From assembly GCF_000269805.1 (NCBI RefSeq), contig NZ_JH711481.1, forward strand, positions 432,834 through 496,833: a stretch of 64,000 nucleotides of DNA, written 5' to 3'. Below, one piece after another: positions 14,744 through 23,564 of the stretch (its first letter is position 1; every line of letters begins with the position of its first letter). The position numbers and the translations under genes are program-made. Source of the stretch: Actinomyces massiliensis 4401292. GTDB taxonomy: Bacteria > Actinomycetota > Actinomycetes > Actinomycetales > Actinomycetaceae. The notes under the pieces are model-generated. The model was not told the DNA's origin. It worked only from the letters and a program-made list of their open reading frames with translations, and did no database searches.

Positions 14744-16030
14744 ATGCCAATGACGACATCCTTCACCCGCGGCGTGCGCTACCCGGCGCCGGATGTGTCC
14801 CGCGGCTTCATGCTGCTACTCGTCGCGGTGGCGAACGTGCCCGCCTGGACCGGAGCAGACGGGCGCTTGACCCAGGGCGGTCTCCAGGCGCTGTCCGCGC
14901 ACCTGTCGACGGCGGACTCCGTATGGATCTTCATCCGCACCCTCCTGGTGGACGAGCGAGCCATTCCGCTGTTCGCCATGCTCTTCGGCTTCGGTCTGGC
15001 CACCATGATCAACCGGCGCATCAAAACCGGCACGCAGACATATCTGCAAACGCTGCCGGGCACCGCGGAGGGGCGCGAACCGACGCCGGCAGAACTGGCC
15101 TGGGCACGCGAGCAGGCCACGGTCGACGCCCGCCGCCTGGTGCGCCGTCGCGGCTGGTGGATGATCCTGTTCGGCGCCGTGCACGGCATCTTCTTCCCCG
15201 GTGACATCATCGGCGCCTACGGAGTGGTCGCGGTCGTCTTCGCGGGCTGGTTGGCCCGCAAGCACCGCAAACGCATTCTCGCCGCAGGCATCACCTTCGC
15301 AATCCTGGCCACGCTCTTCATGTACTCGTTCGGCCTATGGCAAACCGGCGCGATGAGCCGTACTCCGGGAGCGGACTCGTCCACCTCAGGCAGTCTGCCC
15401 TGGTTCATCGGCAACCTGACCGGCTGGGTATTCACCCTCATGATCACGCTGCTCTCAATGGTCATCCCCGCCATGTTCATCGGGGCTCGTCTGGCCGACA
15501 CCGACCTACTGGCCCACCCCGAGCAGCACCGCCGCCTCCTGATACCCGTCGCCGTGGCCGGACTGGGAATCGGCATCCTGGGCGGACTCCACGCCGGACT
15601 CGCATATGCTGGATGGGGAGTCCCCATGTCCTCCCTGGACCCGGCCGCCACCGCAATAACCGGTCTAGCGGCCGGCTGCGGCTGGCTGGCACTCCTCGCC
15701 CTCTACGCCGGCGGACCCGCACCAGACGGACAACTCACCGGGCTGCGCCGCCTCGCCTCCGCCGTCGGACGCCGCTCCATGACCGCCTATCTCAGCCAAA
15801 CCATCCTCTTCGGACTCACCTTCACCGTCGTCCCCGGACTCCTCGGCACCGCCCTCGCAGTCAACGAAGCCCCAGCAGCCGCCATCGCCGTCGGAGTGTG
15901 GACCCTCGCCGCCGCCTTCTGCATCACCCTCGAACACGGCGGGCACGCCGGTCCCTTCGAAACCCTCCTACGCACCGCCGTCGCCCGCAGCCAACGCAAC
16001 CACCCCCACCCACCACCGCCCCAGGCATAG
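14744..16030 (+). CDS. DUF418 (YeiB-like) polytopic membrane protein
   Basis: A 428-residue membrane protein with about ten hydrophobic segments. The N-terminal motif PDVSRGFMLLLVAVANV and the LLVDERAIPLFAMLFGFGLA and RRGWWMILFGAVHG blocks are typical of the DUF418/YeiB family, whose C-terminal half includes RLASAVGRRSMTAYLSQT. The role of the family is unknown; acyltransferase-3-like membrane modification has been suggested from fold similarity. An ATG two codons in (14750) is an alternative start. No obvious partner gene; HipA lies downstream on the other strand. Confidence 0.88.
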   Translation: MPMTTSFTRGVRYPAPDVSRGFMLLLVAVANVPAWTGADGRLTQGGLQALSAHLSTADSVWIFIRTLLVDERAIPLFAMLFGFGLATMINRRIKTGTQTYLQTLPGTAEGREPTPAELAWAREQATVDARRLVRRRGWWMILFGAVHGIFFPGDIIGAYGVVAVVFAGWLARKHRKRILAAGITFAILATLFMYSFGLWQTGAMSRTPGADSSTSGSLPWFIGNLTGWVFTLMITLLSMVIPAMFIGARLADTDLLAHPEQHRRLLIPVAVAGLGIGILGGLHAGLAYAGWGVPMSSLDPAATAITGLAAGCGWLALLALYAGGPAPDGQLTGLRRLASAVGRRSMTAYLSQTILFGLTFTVVPGLLGTALAVNEAPAAAIAVGVWTLAAAFCITLEHGGHAGPFETLLRTAVARSQRNHPHPPPPQA

Positions 16031-16354
16031 GAGTAGACCTCCGAGAGCACCACGGCGAGAACCAGAACGGTGCGCGGAGGTACGAGTTATGCACACGGGA
16101 GCATCGTTCCGCTCAGCACCAAGGTCTTATTTCCGCATGATTCCAAGGTTATACGCGGAGCTGATCGCATACGAGTGTGCAACATCCGCCAGATGCCGTT
16201 CACGAACTCTCGACCGGTTCCCGCGACGGCGCCTCACTCATCCCTCCCCCACCATGCCGACACCGATCACGGCTGAAAACAAGTCCCGGAACGAGTTCAC
16301 GGCGCCAGGGCGCCCTGCGGGCGCGGCAGCCGCACCGGCTGCCGCCCTCCTCAC
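16031..16354. other. Intergenic region between DUF418 and hipA 3' ends
   Basis: 324 bases between convergent genes. There is no convincing coding sequence. A 9-bp stem (GCGGCAGCC 16323-16331, GGCTGCCGC 16337-16345, loop GCACC) lies just beyond the hipA stop codon and could act as its terminator, although no T-run follows. Composition from about 16080 to 16200 is less GC-rich than its surroundings. Confidence 0.5.
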
Positions 16355-17593
16355 TCAGGCGGAAGGCTGGAGCTGCCGTCGTGTCCCGTCCACATGCGTC
16401 CCGATCCACTCAGCGACAGGTGACGGCATGCGATCCCCCGCACCATCGCCCCAGGCATCGCCAAAACGTTCAAGGACCTCATCGACAACGTCGAGAACAT
16501 CCTCGTCTCCAACGCGAAGCAGGTCCTGGAGTCGTGCGAAATGCTCGCGCGAAACCTCGGAGAGCCTCGTGGCACCAAGGAAGGGCAGCCCGAGTTCAAG
16601 GTTGTCTGAATGAGGCAGATATACGGCGGTGCATACGAGATCGTATGCGGGCGAGAGCCGGGCCCGCATACGGTCGGGGTAGATGAACGACCAATTCTTG
16701 AGATGGGCGTCGCCATTTCCGACAAGCAGGTTGAAGACGGTGCGCCTCACCATCTCCCGCAGGGAGTCGTGGTCCTGTCCACGGTAGGCGAGGGCCGCGA
16801 GGGTCTTGACCGTGGACTTGTACTTGCCGTCCCCAGAGCCGAAGCGCCCGAGGACCTGCGCGAAGTCCTCAATGTGTACCCGGCCTCTCGCTTGACCTCC
16901 CGCCGTCCGGTCAAAGCGTCGCACCATGTAGGCCTCGGTCTCATCGGAGGGCCAGGCGCCTTCTCCGAGATCACCTACCTGATCGCGCTGCACCATCCGA
17001 GTTTCAGGCACCTCAATGCCGACCTCATGCGCCAGTCTCATCACGGCGAGCTCGTTGGCCGGCAGCCCCGGGAAAGCGGCGTCGGGAATCTTGACAATCC
17101 AGTCACCGCCCTCACCGTGCGCGGGGAGCACGATCCTGTCCCCATCCTGCCGCATAGAGAATTTCATTCCCATTCCGGCCAGGGAGAAGCGCATGCGACC
17201 AGCCGCTCTCGACACGGGTGCCGACGCTTCGACTGAGGCACTGAAATCCGCCTCAACATGTGCGTGCTGATCCGGAACGACCTCAACCGCCCCGGGTAGA
17301 TCATTTCCTATTCGCACGAGAAGCTCGATCTCCCGGTATATGCTCACTCCTTGCTCGCGAGCAATAAGGTCCCGTAGCCGCCCCTCGGGAAGCAGATTGG
17401 AGAACCAGGCGGGCACATGATTCGTCGCATGTGGCTGCCTGCGCGGATGATCCTCGAACCACCTGCCGAGAACGGCCCTGTCAGGACGATCCCAGTAGTC
17501 ACTGTCGAAGATGAATTTTGTGAAGGCGTCTCGACGATGGATAGCGCCGACGTGCTCGCCGTAGAGTAGAACCGCATAGACCGCCTCGATCAT
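16355..17593 (-). CDS. HipA-family serine/threonine kinase toxin
   Basis: A 412-residue full-length HipA-type protein. The ATG at 17593 lies 2 bases after the stop codon of the DUF262 gene. It shows the N-terminal Couple_hipA region (YGEHVGAIHRR, PAWFSNLLPEG, RIGNDLPGAVEVVP), the ATP-binding segment MGMKFSMRQDGDRIVLP near residue 140, the catalytic loop VGNGDAHLKNWSFIY near 290 and the metal-binding SPAYDLV near 320. HipA of E. coli phosphorylates glutamyl-tRNA synthetase and halts growth; HipB normally binds and represses it. Here there is no HipB-like helix-turn-helix gene beside it; the partner is the DUF262 protein. Function as toxin is inferred from the intact kinase motifs; the target is unknown. 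Confidence 0.87.
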   Translation of the reverse strand: MIEAVYAVLLYGEHVGAIHRRDAFTKFIFDSDYWDRPDRAVLGRWFEDHPRRQPHATNHVPAWFSNLLPEGRLRDLIAREQGVSIYREIELLVRIGNDLPGAVEVVPDQHAHVEADFSASVEASAPVSRAAGRMRFSLAGMGMKFSMRQDGDRIVLPAHGEGGDWIVKIPDAAFPGLPANELAVMRLAHEVGIEVPETRMVQRDQVGDLGEGAWPSDETEAYMVRRFDRTAGGQARGRVHIEDFAQVLGRFGSGDGKYKSTVKTLAALAYRGQDHDSLREMVRRTVFNLLVGNGDAHLKNWSFIYPDRMRARLSPAYDLVCTAVYLPHSDNLELGLPFLGATRLSEVSREHFARLQDLLRVGDEDVLDVVDEVLERFGDAWGDGAGDRMPSPVAEWIGTHVDGTRRQLQPSA

Positions 17594-17595
17594 GG

Positions 17596-19242
17596 TCAGG
17601 CACCTTTTAGCGTCTCTACATCGCCACCATCGAAGATCCAATCATCAAGCGGGGGAGAGTCCTCATGTCCGCAGGCGGTGCGAGCCTTAATGAAGTCGAT
17701 GAGGTAGTGGCGCAGCACCTCGGCCCTGAGTTCAATCGCCTCGTCGTAACGATTGCCCTGCAGAAGGCTCAGGATCTCCCGGTTCAGAAGCAGGGAGTCG
17801 AGGTCGAAGTCGTCATCCAGAAGCGGGAGCAGCTGGCGCCGATCCAGAACGGAGATCACTTTGTTCGCAGCGACGAAGGCATCCGCACCCAGCGCAGTGG
17901 GCGGGACAAGATCGGCGGCTACGGCTCGTGGAGTCGTCTCCCCCTCCAGCTGCGCGGCCAGCGCCTCCACCGTCATCGGCTCCCCCGTATCGGGATCGAC
18001 CGGCTTCCGGTTCCACATCGCGGTGAGAATAACCTTACTGTCCGAGCGCGTCGCTCTGAACACACTGAGGTCGGGCACCTGCGGCCCGTGTGTCAAGGTC
18101 GCCTCGCTGAGAAGCCTTTGGACCGACTCCGACTCCTCACCGGGGACGATGCGTGCCGCCATATCGCGCAGATCGGTCTGAGACCCATTGATGCCGAGCT
18201 CGTCAGCACCGATACTCGTACGCCAGAACCAGCGGCGAAGCAGCTCGAGATTACGGTCATGAGGCTCGGGGAAGAAAGCGAAGAGTCTCGCCAGGACGAG
18301 CAGCTGGAAGCGGAAGGGCAGGAAGGTCATGTGCGGAACGCCGCACTGCTGCTGAAGGAAGCGCACGGCGGCCACGAGCGCCCGCTCTGTGGCCATATAG
18401 GCCTCCTTCTCGCTCTCACCGGGGAAGTCACTCACAAGACTGCGGCTAGGAGAGAATTCCCCATGAACATCTCGACTAATATCCGTATGGCGACGCACCA
18501 AGAGCGCTTGTACGACGACCTTGTCCGCGAGTGCGCCGAAATGGGTCTGCTCATCCACGTGCGCAGCGATCCCCGACATCGTCAAAGCCGCATCCGGACC
18601 GCCATGAATGGCGTCGAATATTTCTGCGGCATTGAGCTTCTTACCGCGATTATTTATCCTGTCGAAGACCTCGCGGAGAACCTGCTCGTCGGCGTCCTCC
18701 ATAATCGTGGCGGGTACCGAGACGCCTGCGAGTCGACCCGTGACCTTCTGGATATGAGGGGCGAACCCAGCCCCATCAGGATTATCCCCCAGCCACGCCA
18801 GCGCCCGCCCGAGATCGAACAGATCGGGCAAGGGAATAACGAGGGGCGGGTCGGGCTCACGGAGCGGCACGACCTTCTGCTCCCTGAGGGAGTAGCCGAG
18901 AGCGAATCGAGGGTCGCGCACGCCTTCAGGATCAACAACATTGACGAGGCTCGTAATCCGCTGCTGGCCATCCACAACCCACAGAGCATCCGGCATCTGC
19001 CCCGCCTCGATGTCCAACGTCCCGATCCTCAGGCGCGCGGCCCCGGCTTCACGCTTCCAGAGGAGCAGACTGCCAATTGGATACCCGCGAAGTACCGAGT
19101 CAACAAGATTGAGAACGTCCCGCCTCTCCCATCGAAACGATCGCTGGAACTGCGGCACTCGCAGCTGCCCAGCCTTTACAAGTGCCCGCAATCCCGCGAT
19201 GCTGTAGCTCTGACTGGTCGAGAGTGCCTGCGGTTCGTCCAT
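17596..19242 (-). CDS. DUF262 (GmrS-like, ParB-type) domain protein upstream of hipA
   Basis: A 548-residue protein with ATG at 19242. Near the N terminus it has LRVPQFQRSFRWERRDVLNL (residues 28-47) and WVVDGQQRITSL (88-99); the QR..RW and DGQQR motifs define DUF262, the nucleotide-binding/ParB-Srx-like domain found in GmrSD type IV restriction enzymes and in SspE-like defence proteins. The rest is a long helical region with no HNH or DUF1524 motif that I can see, so the nuclease half of GmrSD seems missing. The gene overlaps nothing but runs directly (2-base gap) into hipA, indicating one coregulated pair. It could be a sensor, an antitoxin or an effector. Confidence 0.85.
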   Translation of the reverse strand: MDEPQALSTSQSYSIAGLRALVKAGQLRVPQFQRSFRWERRDVLNLVDSVLRGYPIGSLLLWKREAGAARLRIGTLDIEAGQMPDALWVVDGQQRITSLVNVVDPEGVRDPRFALGYSLREQKVVPLREPDPPLVIPLPDLFDLGRALAWLGDNPDGAGFAPHIQKVTGRLAGVSVPATIMEDADEQVLREVFDRINNRGKKLNAAEIFDAIHGGPDAALTMSGIAAHVDEQTHFGALADKVVVQALLVRRHTDISRDVHGEFSPSRSLVSDFPGESEKEAYMATERALVAAVRFLQQQCGVPHMTFLPFRFQLLVLARLFAFFPEPHDRNLELLRRWFWRTSIGADELGINGSQTDLRDMAARIVPGEESESVQRLLSEATLTHGPQVPDLSVFRATRSDSKVILTAMWNRKPVDPDTGEPMTVEALAAQLEGETTPRAVAADLVPPTALGADAFVAANKVISVLDRRQLLPLLDDDFDLDSLLLNREILSLLQGNRYDEAIELRAEVLRHYLIDFIKARTACGHEDSPPLDDWIFDGGDVETLKGA

Positions 19243-19312
19243 ATGCCGATTATGCCCGTCTTACCGAGTATTCGAGTATTACCGAGCCTTACCGTGTACC
19301 ACCGTGTACTAG
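19243..19312 (-). promoter_or_regulatory. Promoter region of DUF262-hipA with repeated CGAGTATT and CCGTGTAC motifs
   Basis: On the minus strand CATAAT (revcomp of 19249-19254) lies 6 bases before the ATG at 19242, with no ribosome-binding site, so the transcript is probably leaderless. Further upstream, on the + strand, ACCGAGTATTCGAGTATTAC and ACCGTGTACCACCGTGTAC (19263-19312) are short tandem direct repeats, good candidates for binding sites of an autoregulator. No -35 match to TTGACA is evident. Confidence 0.5.
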
Positions 19313-19462
19313 CGACACGATCGATGGACACTCCTAAGGCACGACCGACCGCTATCGGCGCTACGGCGCCGACGGCCGAACCAGGGGACCCAGAGCACAG
19401 GGCCGATGTGAACAGCGACCGTACAACCGTGAGTCACGGCCGCGGCCTCCGCCGCCCGCCCC

Positions 19463-21127
19463 TCAGCACTCCACGACGTTGACGGCCAGGCCGCCGCGGG
19501 AGGTCTCCTTGTACTTGGCGAGCATGTCCTCACCGGTCTGACGCATAGTCTCGATGACGGTGTCCAGGGACACCGCGTGACGCCCCTCGCCCCACAGCGC
19601 CATGCGAGCAGCATTGATCGCCTTGACGGCCGCCACCGCATTGCGCTCGATGCAGGGGATCTGCACGAGCCCGCCGACCGGGTCGCACGTCAGCCCCAGG
19701 TTGTGCTCCATGGCGATCTCGGCGGCGTTCTCCACCTGCGCAGGCGTCCCGCCCAGGGCCTCCGCCAGCCCGGCCGCCGCCATGGACGACGCCGCCCCCA
19801 CCTCCCCCTGGCAGCCCACCTCCGCCCCGGCGATCGAGGCATTGGTCTTGATGAGAGACCCCACCGCGGTGGCGGCCAGCAGGAAGCGGCGCACCCCGTC
19901 GTCGTCGGCCCCGGGGATGAAGCGCTCGTAGTAGGCCATAACGGCGGGGACGATCCCCGCGGCCCCGTTGGTCGGGGCGGTGACCACCCGCCGACCGGCG
20001 GCGTTCTCCTCGTTGACGGCCAGGGCGAACAGGTCCACCCAGTCCATGCCGCGCAGCGGGTCGGCCATGGCGAAGGCGGCGGCCGGTCCTGACTGCGCGA
20101 GCAGCCGCTCATGCAGCGCCTTGGCCCGCCGCCGCACCCCCAGTCCCCCGGGAAGCGTGCCCTCAGCCGCCATACCGGCCTCGATGCAGGCGTTCATGGT
20201 GTCGCGCAGGCGGTCGAGATAGGCGAGCACCTCCTCGCGGGGCCGAGCAGAGATCTCATTGGCCATGACCACCTCCGAGACTCGACGCCCCTCGCACGCG
20301 CACACCGCCAGAAGGTCGGCCCCCGAGGAGAAGGGGTAGGGCGCCGGCGTGGCGTGCATTTCAGCCGAGGCCGCAGTCGCCAGAGCGCGGATCGACGGCG
20401 CGCCGGGAGCCCCGACGTCCTCCATGACGAAGCCGCCTCCCACAGAGTAGTAGGTGCGGCGCAGCACCTCCGCGCCGGTGGCGCAGTAGGCGGTGATGGT
20501 CAACGCGTTCGGGTGGTAAGGCAGAACCCGCCCGGGCAGGAAGAGGATGTCCGTGGTCGGGTTGAAGGGCAGCGCCCCGACGCCGTCGACCACGAGCTCT
20601 CCGGCCGCGGTCACCTTCTCGTGCAGGCCCTCGCATACCTCCGCCGGGACGGTCTCGGGCTCGTAGCCGGCCAGGCCCATGACGACGGCGCGATCGGTGG
20701 CGTGACCGCGACCGGTCGCCCCCAGCGAGCCGTAGAGCTCGACGGTCAGGCGGGTGACGGGCGCAGTGCCCCCAGCATGGTCATGCTGGTCAGGGCGCGC
20801 CGCGACGGCGATGACGTCGGCCAGCGCACCGGCGAAGGCGCCCCCGGCCCGCATGGGTCCGACCGTATGGGATGACGACGGCCCGATGCCGATGCGCATG
20901 AGGTCGAAGACGCTCAACGGCCGCGATGCCCGCCGCGCGGTGACCTCACCGGCCATCAGGGCCGCAGGGGTTGCGGAATCCAGAGCAGCGGAGATGAGCG
21001 TCGTGTCTCCGTCATCGGCGGCGGCCACGGCTGAGATCCCTGATATCCCAGACGACGTCGGCGGCTCGGCCGACCGGCCGCGCGCAGTCCCGACCGGCCC
21101 GGCTTCCGCGAGATCACGAATGGTCAT
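19463..21127 (-). CDS. sdaA: L-serine ammonia-lyase (single-chain, iron-sulfur type)
   Basis: Deaminates L-serine to pyruvate and ammonia. The conserved enzyme begins at [20 protein letters not shown] and includes [34 protein letters not shown] and [20 protein letters not shown]; the Cys residues of the last two blocks hold the 4Fe-4S cluster. The chain ends in NVVEC: a C-terminal Cys is known in this family to occupy the fourth iron site as a regulatory tail. The ATG at 21127 gives 554 residues with an Ala/Ser/Pro-rich extension of about 70; the ATG at 20956 would give a normal length. Neither has a Shine-Dalgarno sequence. It stands alone between unrelated genes. Confidence 0.93.
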   Translation of the reverse strand: MTIRDLAEAGPVGTARGRSAEPPTSSGISGISAVAAADDGDTTLISAALDSATPAALMAGEVTARRASRPLSVFDLMRIGIGPSSSHTVGPMRAGGAFAGALADVIAVAARPDQHDHAGGTAPVTRLTVELYGSLGATGRGHATDRAVVMGLAGYEPETVPAEVCEGLHEKVTAAGELVVDGVGALPFNPTTDILFLPGRVLPYHPNALTITAYCATGAEVLRRTYYSVGGGFVMEDVGAPGAPSIRALATAASAEMHATPAPYPFSSGADLLAVCACEGRRVSEVVMANEISARPREEVLAYLDRLRDTMNACIEAGMAAEGTLPGGLGVRRRAKALHERLLAQSGPAAAFAMADPLRGMDWVDLFALAVNEENAAGRRVVTAPTNGAAGIVPAVMAYYERFIPGADDDGVRRFLLAATAVGSLIKTNASIAGAEVGCQGEVGAASSMAAAGLAEALGGTPAQVENAAEIAMEHNLGLTCDPVGGLVQIPCIERNAVAAVKAINAARMALWGEGRHAVSLDTVIETMRQTGEDMLAKYKETSRGGLAVNVVEC

Positions 21128-21261
21128 GACGCCATGATGCACCGGTTCGGGTCATGAATCCCACAGACCGCGCACAATCCGTCCCGTCGCCGTCTGCACC
21201 GTCTGCGGCTCCCGGCCGGGCCCTGAGGAGCCGCAGCCGGGAACCGGAGACTATTGACAGG

Positions 21262-23328
21262 TCAGTCGGTCGAGCGCACCAGCCACCAGGCGGCGTAGGG
21301 CGGCACGGGCACCTGCCCATCGCCGGCCCCCTCGAGCGTGGTCGAGTCGGAGGGAACCGTGTCGGTCAGCGCATCGACCGCGCCCAGCACCCCGTACTCG
21401 GCGAGCCGCCAGGCCGGCACGCTGCGCCAGTCGGGCGTCACGTTGTACACGCCGACGAAGGAGCCGCGCGGGTGGTCGCGGTAGGTGACCAGCACACCCT
21501 CATCGTCCACGGGGGCCACCACCGTGCGCACGTCGGCGCTCAGCTGCGGCAAGCCGGCCCGCACCTCGCCCAGGTGCGCCAAGTCGCTGAAGACGCGCCC
21601 CTCGACCGTGGAGCGGTCGTGGCGGCGCTCCACGCGGCCCTTGTCCAGGACGGGGCGCCCGGACCACCGCGAGTCGGACTCATGACCCGGCTCCGTGTCC
21701 CAGTTCGGGTCATTGAACTGGCCGAGCTCATCACCGCTCCAGATGACCGGCACGCCGCCCCAGCCGTAGATGATGGCGTTGGCCAGCCGCAGGGCGTTGA
21801 AGCGCTCCTCGAGCCAGGTGCGCAGCTCCTCCTCCTTCCAGGCCGGTGTGGACTCGTCAATGCCCTCGACCGCCTCGGCGGCGGTCTCGATGCCGATCAG
21901 GCTCGCAGCGGTGCCGGCGATGCGGCGGTCGTTGGTGACCGGGTTGTACTGGAAGACCAGGCCGCGGGCGTCGCTCATGGGGTAGGCGGCGCGGTACCAG
22001 TCCGCCAGGAAGACGCGATGCCAGTAGCCGTTGAGGCCGACCGCATCGGCGTCGGCATCGCCAATGGCCCAGCCGATGTCGTCATGGCAGCGGATGTAGG
22101 TGATCCAGGTGGCGGTGTTCGGCTCGACCGGCAGGGCGCCCAGGGCGTGGGCGGCGAGCGTGACATTGCGGGTGGCGAGCATGGACCAGATCTGGACCAT
22201 GAGGGAGTTGTGGTAGGCGAGGTCGGAGACCTTGCCCGTGTACTTGCCCTGGCCGAGGTACTGGAGAAGCTCGGTGGGGGCGACGATCGCCTCGGCCTTG
22301 AGATCCACCGCCGGGGTCGCGATGCGGGTGATGGCCCGCAGCACCTCGGTGATGGCGTGGACCTCGGGCTGGCCCTGGCAGTCGGTGCCCTTGCGCTTGA
22401 TGGTGAAGGCGATGGCGTCCAGGCGCAGGACCTCCACGCCCTTGTTGGCCAGGTTCATGATGATGGAGACGAACTCCTCCATGATGCGCGGATTGCGCCA
22501 GTTGAGGTCCCACTGGAAGGAGTTGAAGGTCGTCCAGACCCAGCCGCCCATCTCGTCGTTCCAGGTGAAGTTGCCCGGGGCGAAGTCGGGGAAGATCTCC
22601 GGCAGAGTCTTCTCGTACTCGTCGGGCTCGGTGCGGTCCGGGTAGATGAAGAAGTAGTCGCGGTAGCGCTGCTCGCCCGCGCGGGCGCGCTCGGCCCACT
22701 CGTGCTCGGCGGCGACATGGTTGAGGACGAGGTCGATGACCAGGCTGATGCCGTCCCGGCGCAGCTCCGCGGTCAGATCGGCGAGGTCGTCCATATCGCC
22801 CAGGTCGGGGCGCACGGAGCGGTAGTCGGCCACCGCGTACCCGCCGTCGGAGTCCCCCGGGCGGGGAGTGAGCAGGGGCATGAGGTGGAGGTAGGACACG
22901 CCCAGCTCGCGCAGGTATGGAATGCGGTCGATGACGCCGCGCAGGTCGCCGGCGAAGCGCTCGGTGTAGCCGGCGTAGCCGATGCGCGAGGGGTCCTGGA
23001 TCCAGGTGGGGTCGAGCGTGCGCGCCAGGTCGAGGTGGCGCAGCTCCGGGTCGCGCTCGGCGTAGGTCCGGGCGGCGTCGGCGAGCAGGACGGCGGCGGT
23101 GCGCGTGGCGATCGGCTCGCCGTAGAGCGTCACGAGGCCGTCGCTGACGTCGGGGTACCAGCGTTCGATCCGGGTGGTGAGGATCTCGCGCTCGGAGCGG
23201 GTGAGTTGAGAATCGGCCAGGACGGCGTCAACGGCGTCGCGGACCTCGTCGGGGATCTCGACAGCGGTGTCGCGACCAGTGGACCAAGTGGAGTCGGATG
23301 CGGAGGGGGCGGGCTTGGAGGCGCTCAT
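21262..23328 (-). CDS. Amylosucrase-like GH13 enzyme (sucrose-active)
   Basis: A 688-residue GH13 protein from the ATG at 23328; upstream CACTAT near the start hints at a leaderless mRNA. A helical N-terminal domain (TRSEREILTTRIERWYPD) precedes the barrel, as in amylosucrases. Key parts are GYTERFAGDLRGVIDRIPYL, MPLLTPRPGDSDGGYAV, DLVLNHVAAEHEWA, the nucleophile Asp in VLRLDAIAF (about residue 306), acid/base Glu in DLKAEAIV (about 343), and the HDD of RCHDDIGW (about 413). Amylosucrase uses sucrose to extend glucans, releasing fructose; relatives are sucrose hydrolases, and sequence alone does not decide which. No transporter or regulator is adjacent. Confidence 0.87.
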   Translation of the reverse strand: MSASKPAPSASDSTWSTGRDTAVEIPDEVRDAVDAVLADSQLTRSEREILTTRIERWYPDVSDGLVTLYGEPIATRTAAVLLADAARTYAERDPELRHLDLARTLDPTWIQDPSRIGYAGYTERFAGDLRGVIDRIPYLRELGVSYLHLMPLLTPRPGDSDGGYAVADYRSVRPDLGDMDDLADLTAELRRDGISLVIDLVLNHVAAEHEWAERARAGEQRYRDYFFIYPDRTEPDEYEKTLPEIFPDFAPGNFTWNDEMGGWVWTTFNSFQWDLNWRNPRIMEEFVSIIMNLANKGVEVLRLDAIAFTIKRKGTDCQGQPEVHAITEVLRAITRIATPAVDLKAEAIVAPTELLQYLGQGKYTGKVSDLAYHNSLMVQIWSMLATRNVTLAAHALGALPVEPNTATWITYIRCHDDIGWAIGDADADAVGLNGYWHRVFLADWYRAAYPMSDARGLVFQYNPVTNDRRIAGTAASLIGIETAAEAVEGIDESTPAWKEEELRTWLEERFNALRLANAIIYGWGGVPVIWSGDELGQFNDPNWDTEPGHESDSRWSGRPVLDKGRVERRHDRSTVEGRVFSDLAHLGEVRAGLPQLSADVRTVVAPVDDEGVLVTYRDHPRGSFVGVYNVTPDWRSVPAWRLAEYGVLGAVDALTDTVPSDSTTLEGAGDGQVPVPPYAAWWLVRSTD

Positions 23329-23564
23329 GGTCCTATAGTGACCGATCTGACCATCGTTTGGCAGGCGTTCAGGCGCCGAATTGGTCCGGTCGCCCATCCT
23401 GGCGCTGCGCAGTGGCTGCGCGCACCGGCTACGCGGCCGGGCATGAACGGGCATCCTGGAGAGCTGGAGAATGTGAACGGCGCCTGCCGTGCGCCCGGCT
23501 CGCGCTCGCGCAAGCCGGGCGCCGAAACCGGCCCCGGGGATTAGGGGATTAGGGGGTTATTCGC

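Noticed and set aside
16355-19242. DUF262 protein as a complete GmrSD restriction enzyme
   Set aside because: No DUF1524/HNH nuclease motif could be seen in its C-terminal half.
17665-19482. 605-codon + strand frame opposite the DUF262 gene
   Set aside because: No recognisable domain; DUF262 motifs QR..RW and DGQQR are on the other strand and continue into hipA.
21154-23544. 796-codon + strand frame opposite the amylosucrase gene
   Set aside because: Shadow of the GH13 gene, whose catalytic motifs are all on the minus strand.
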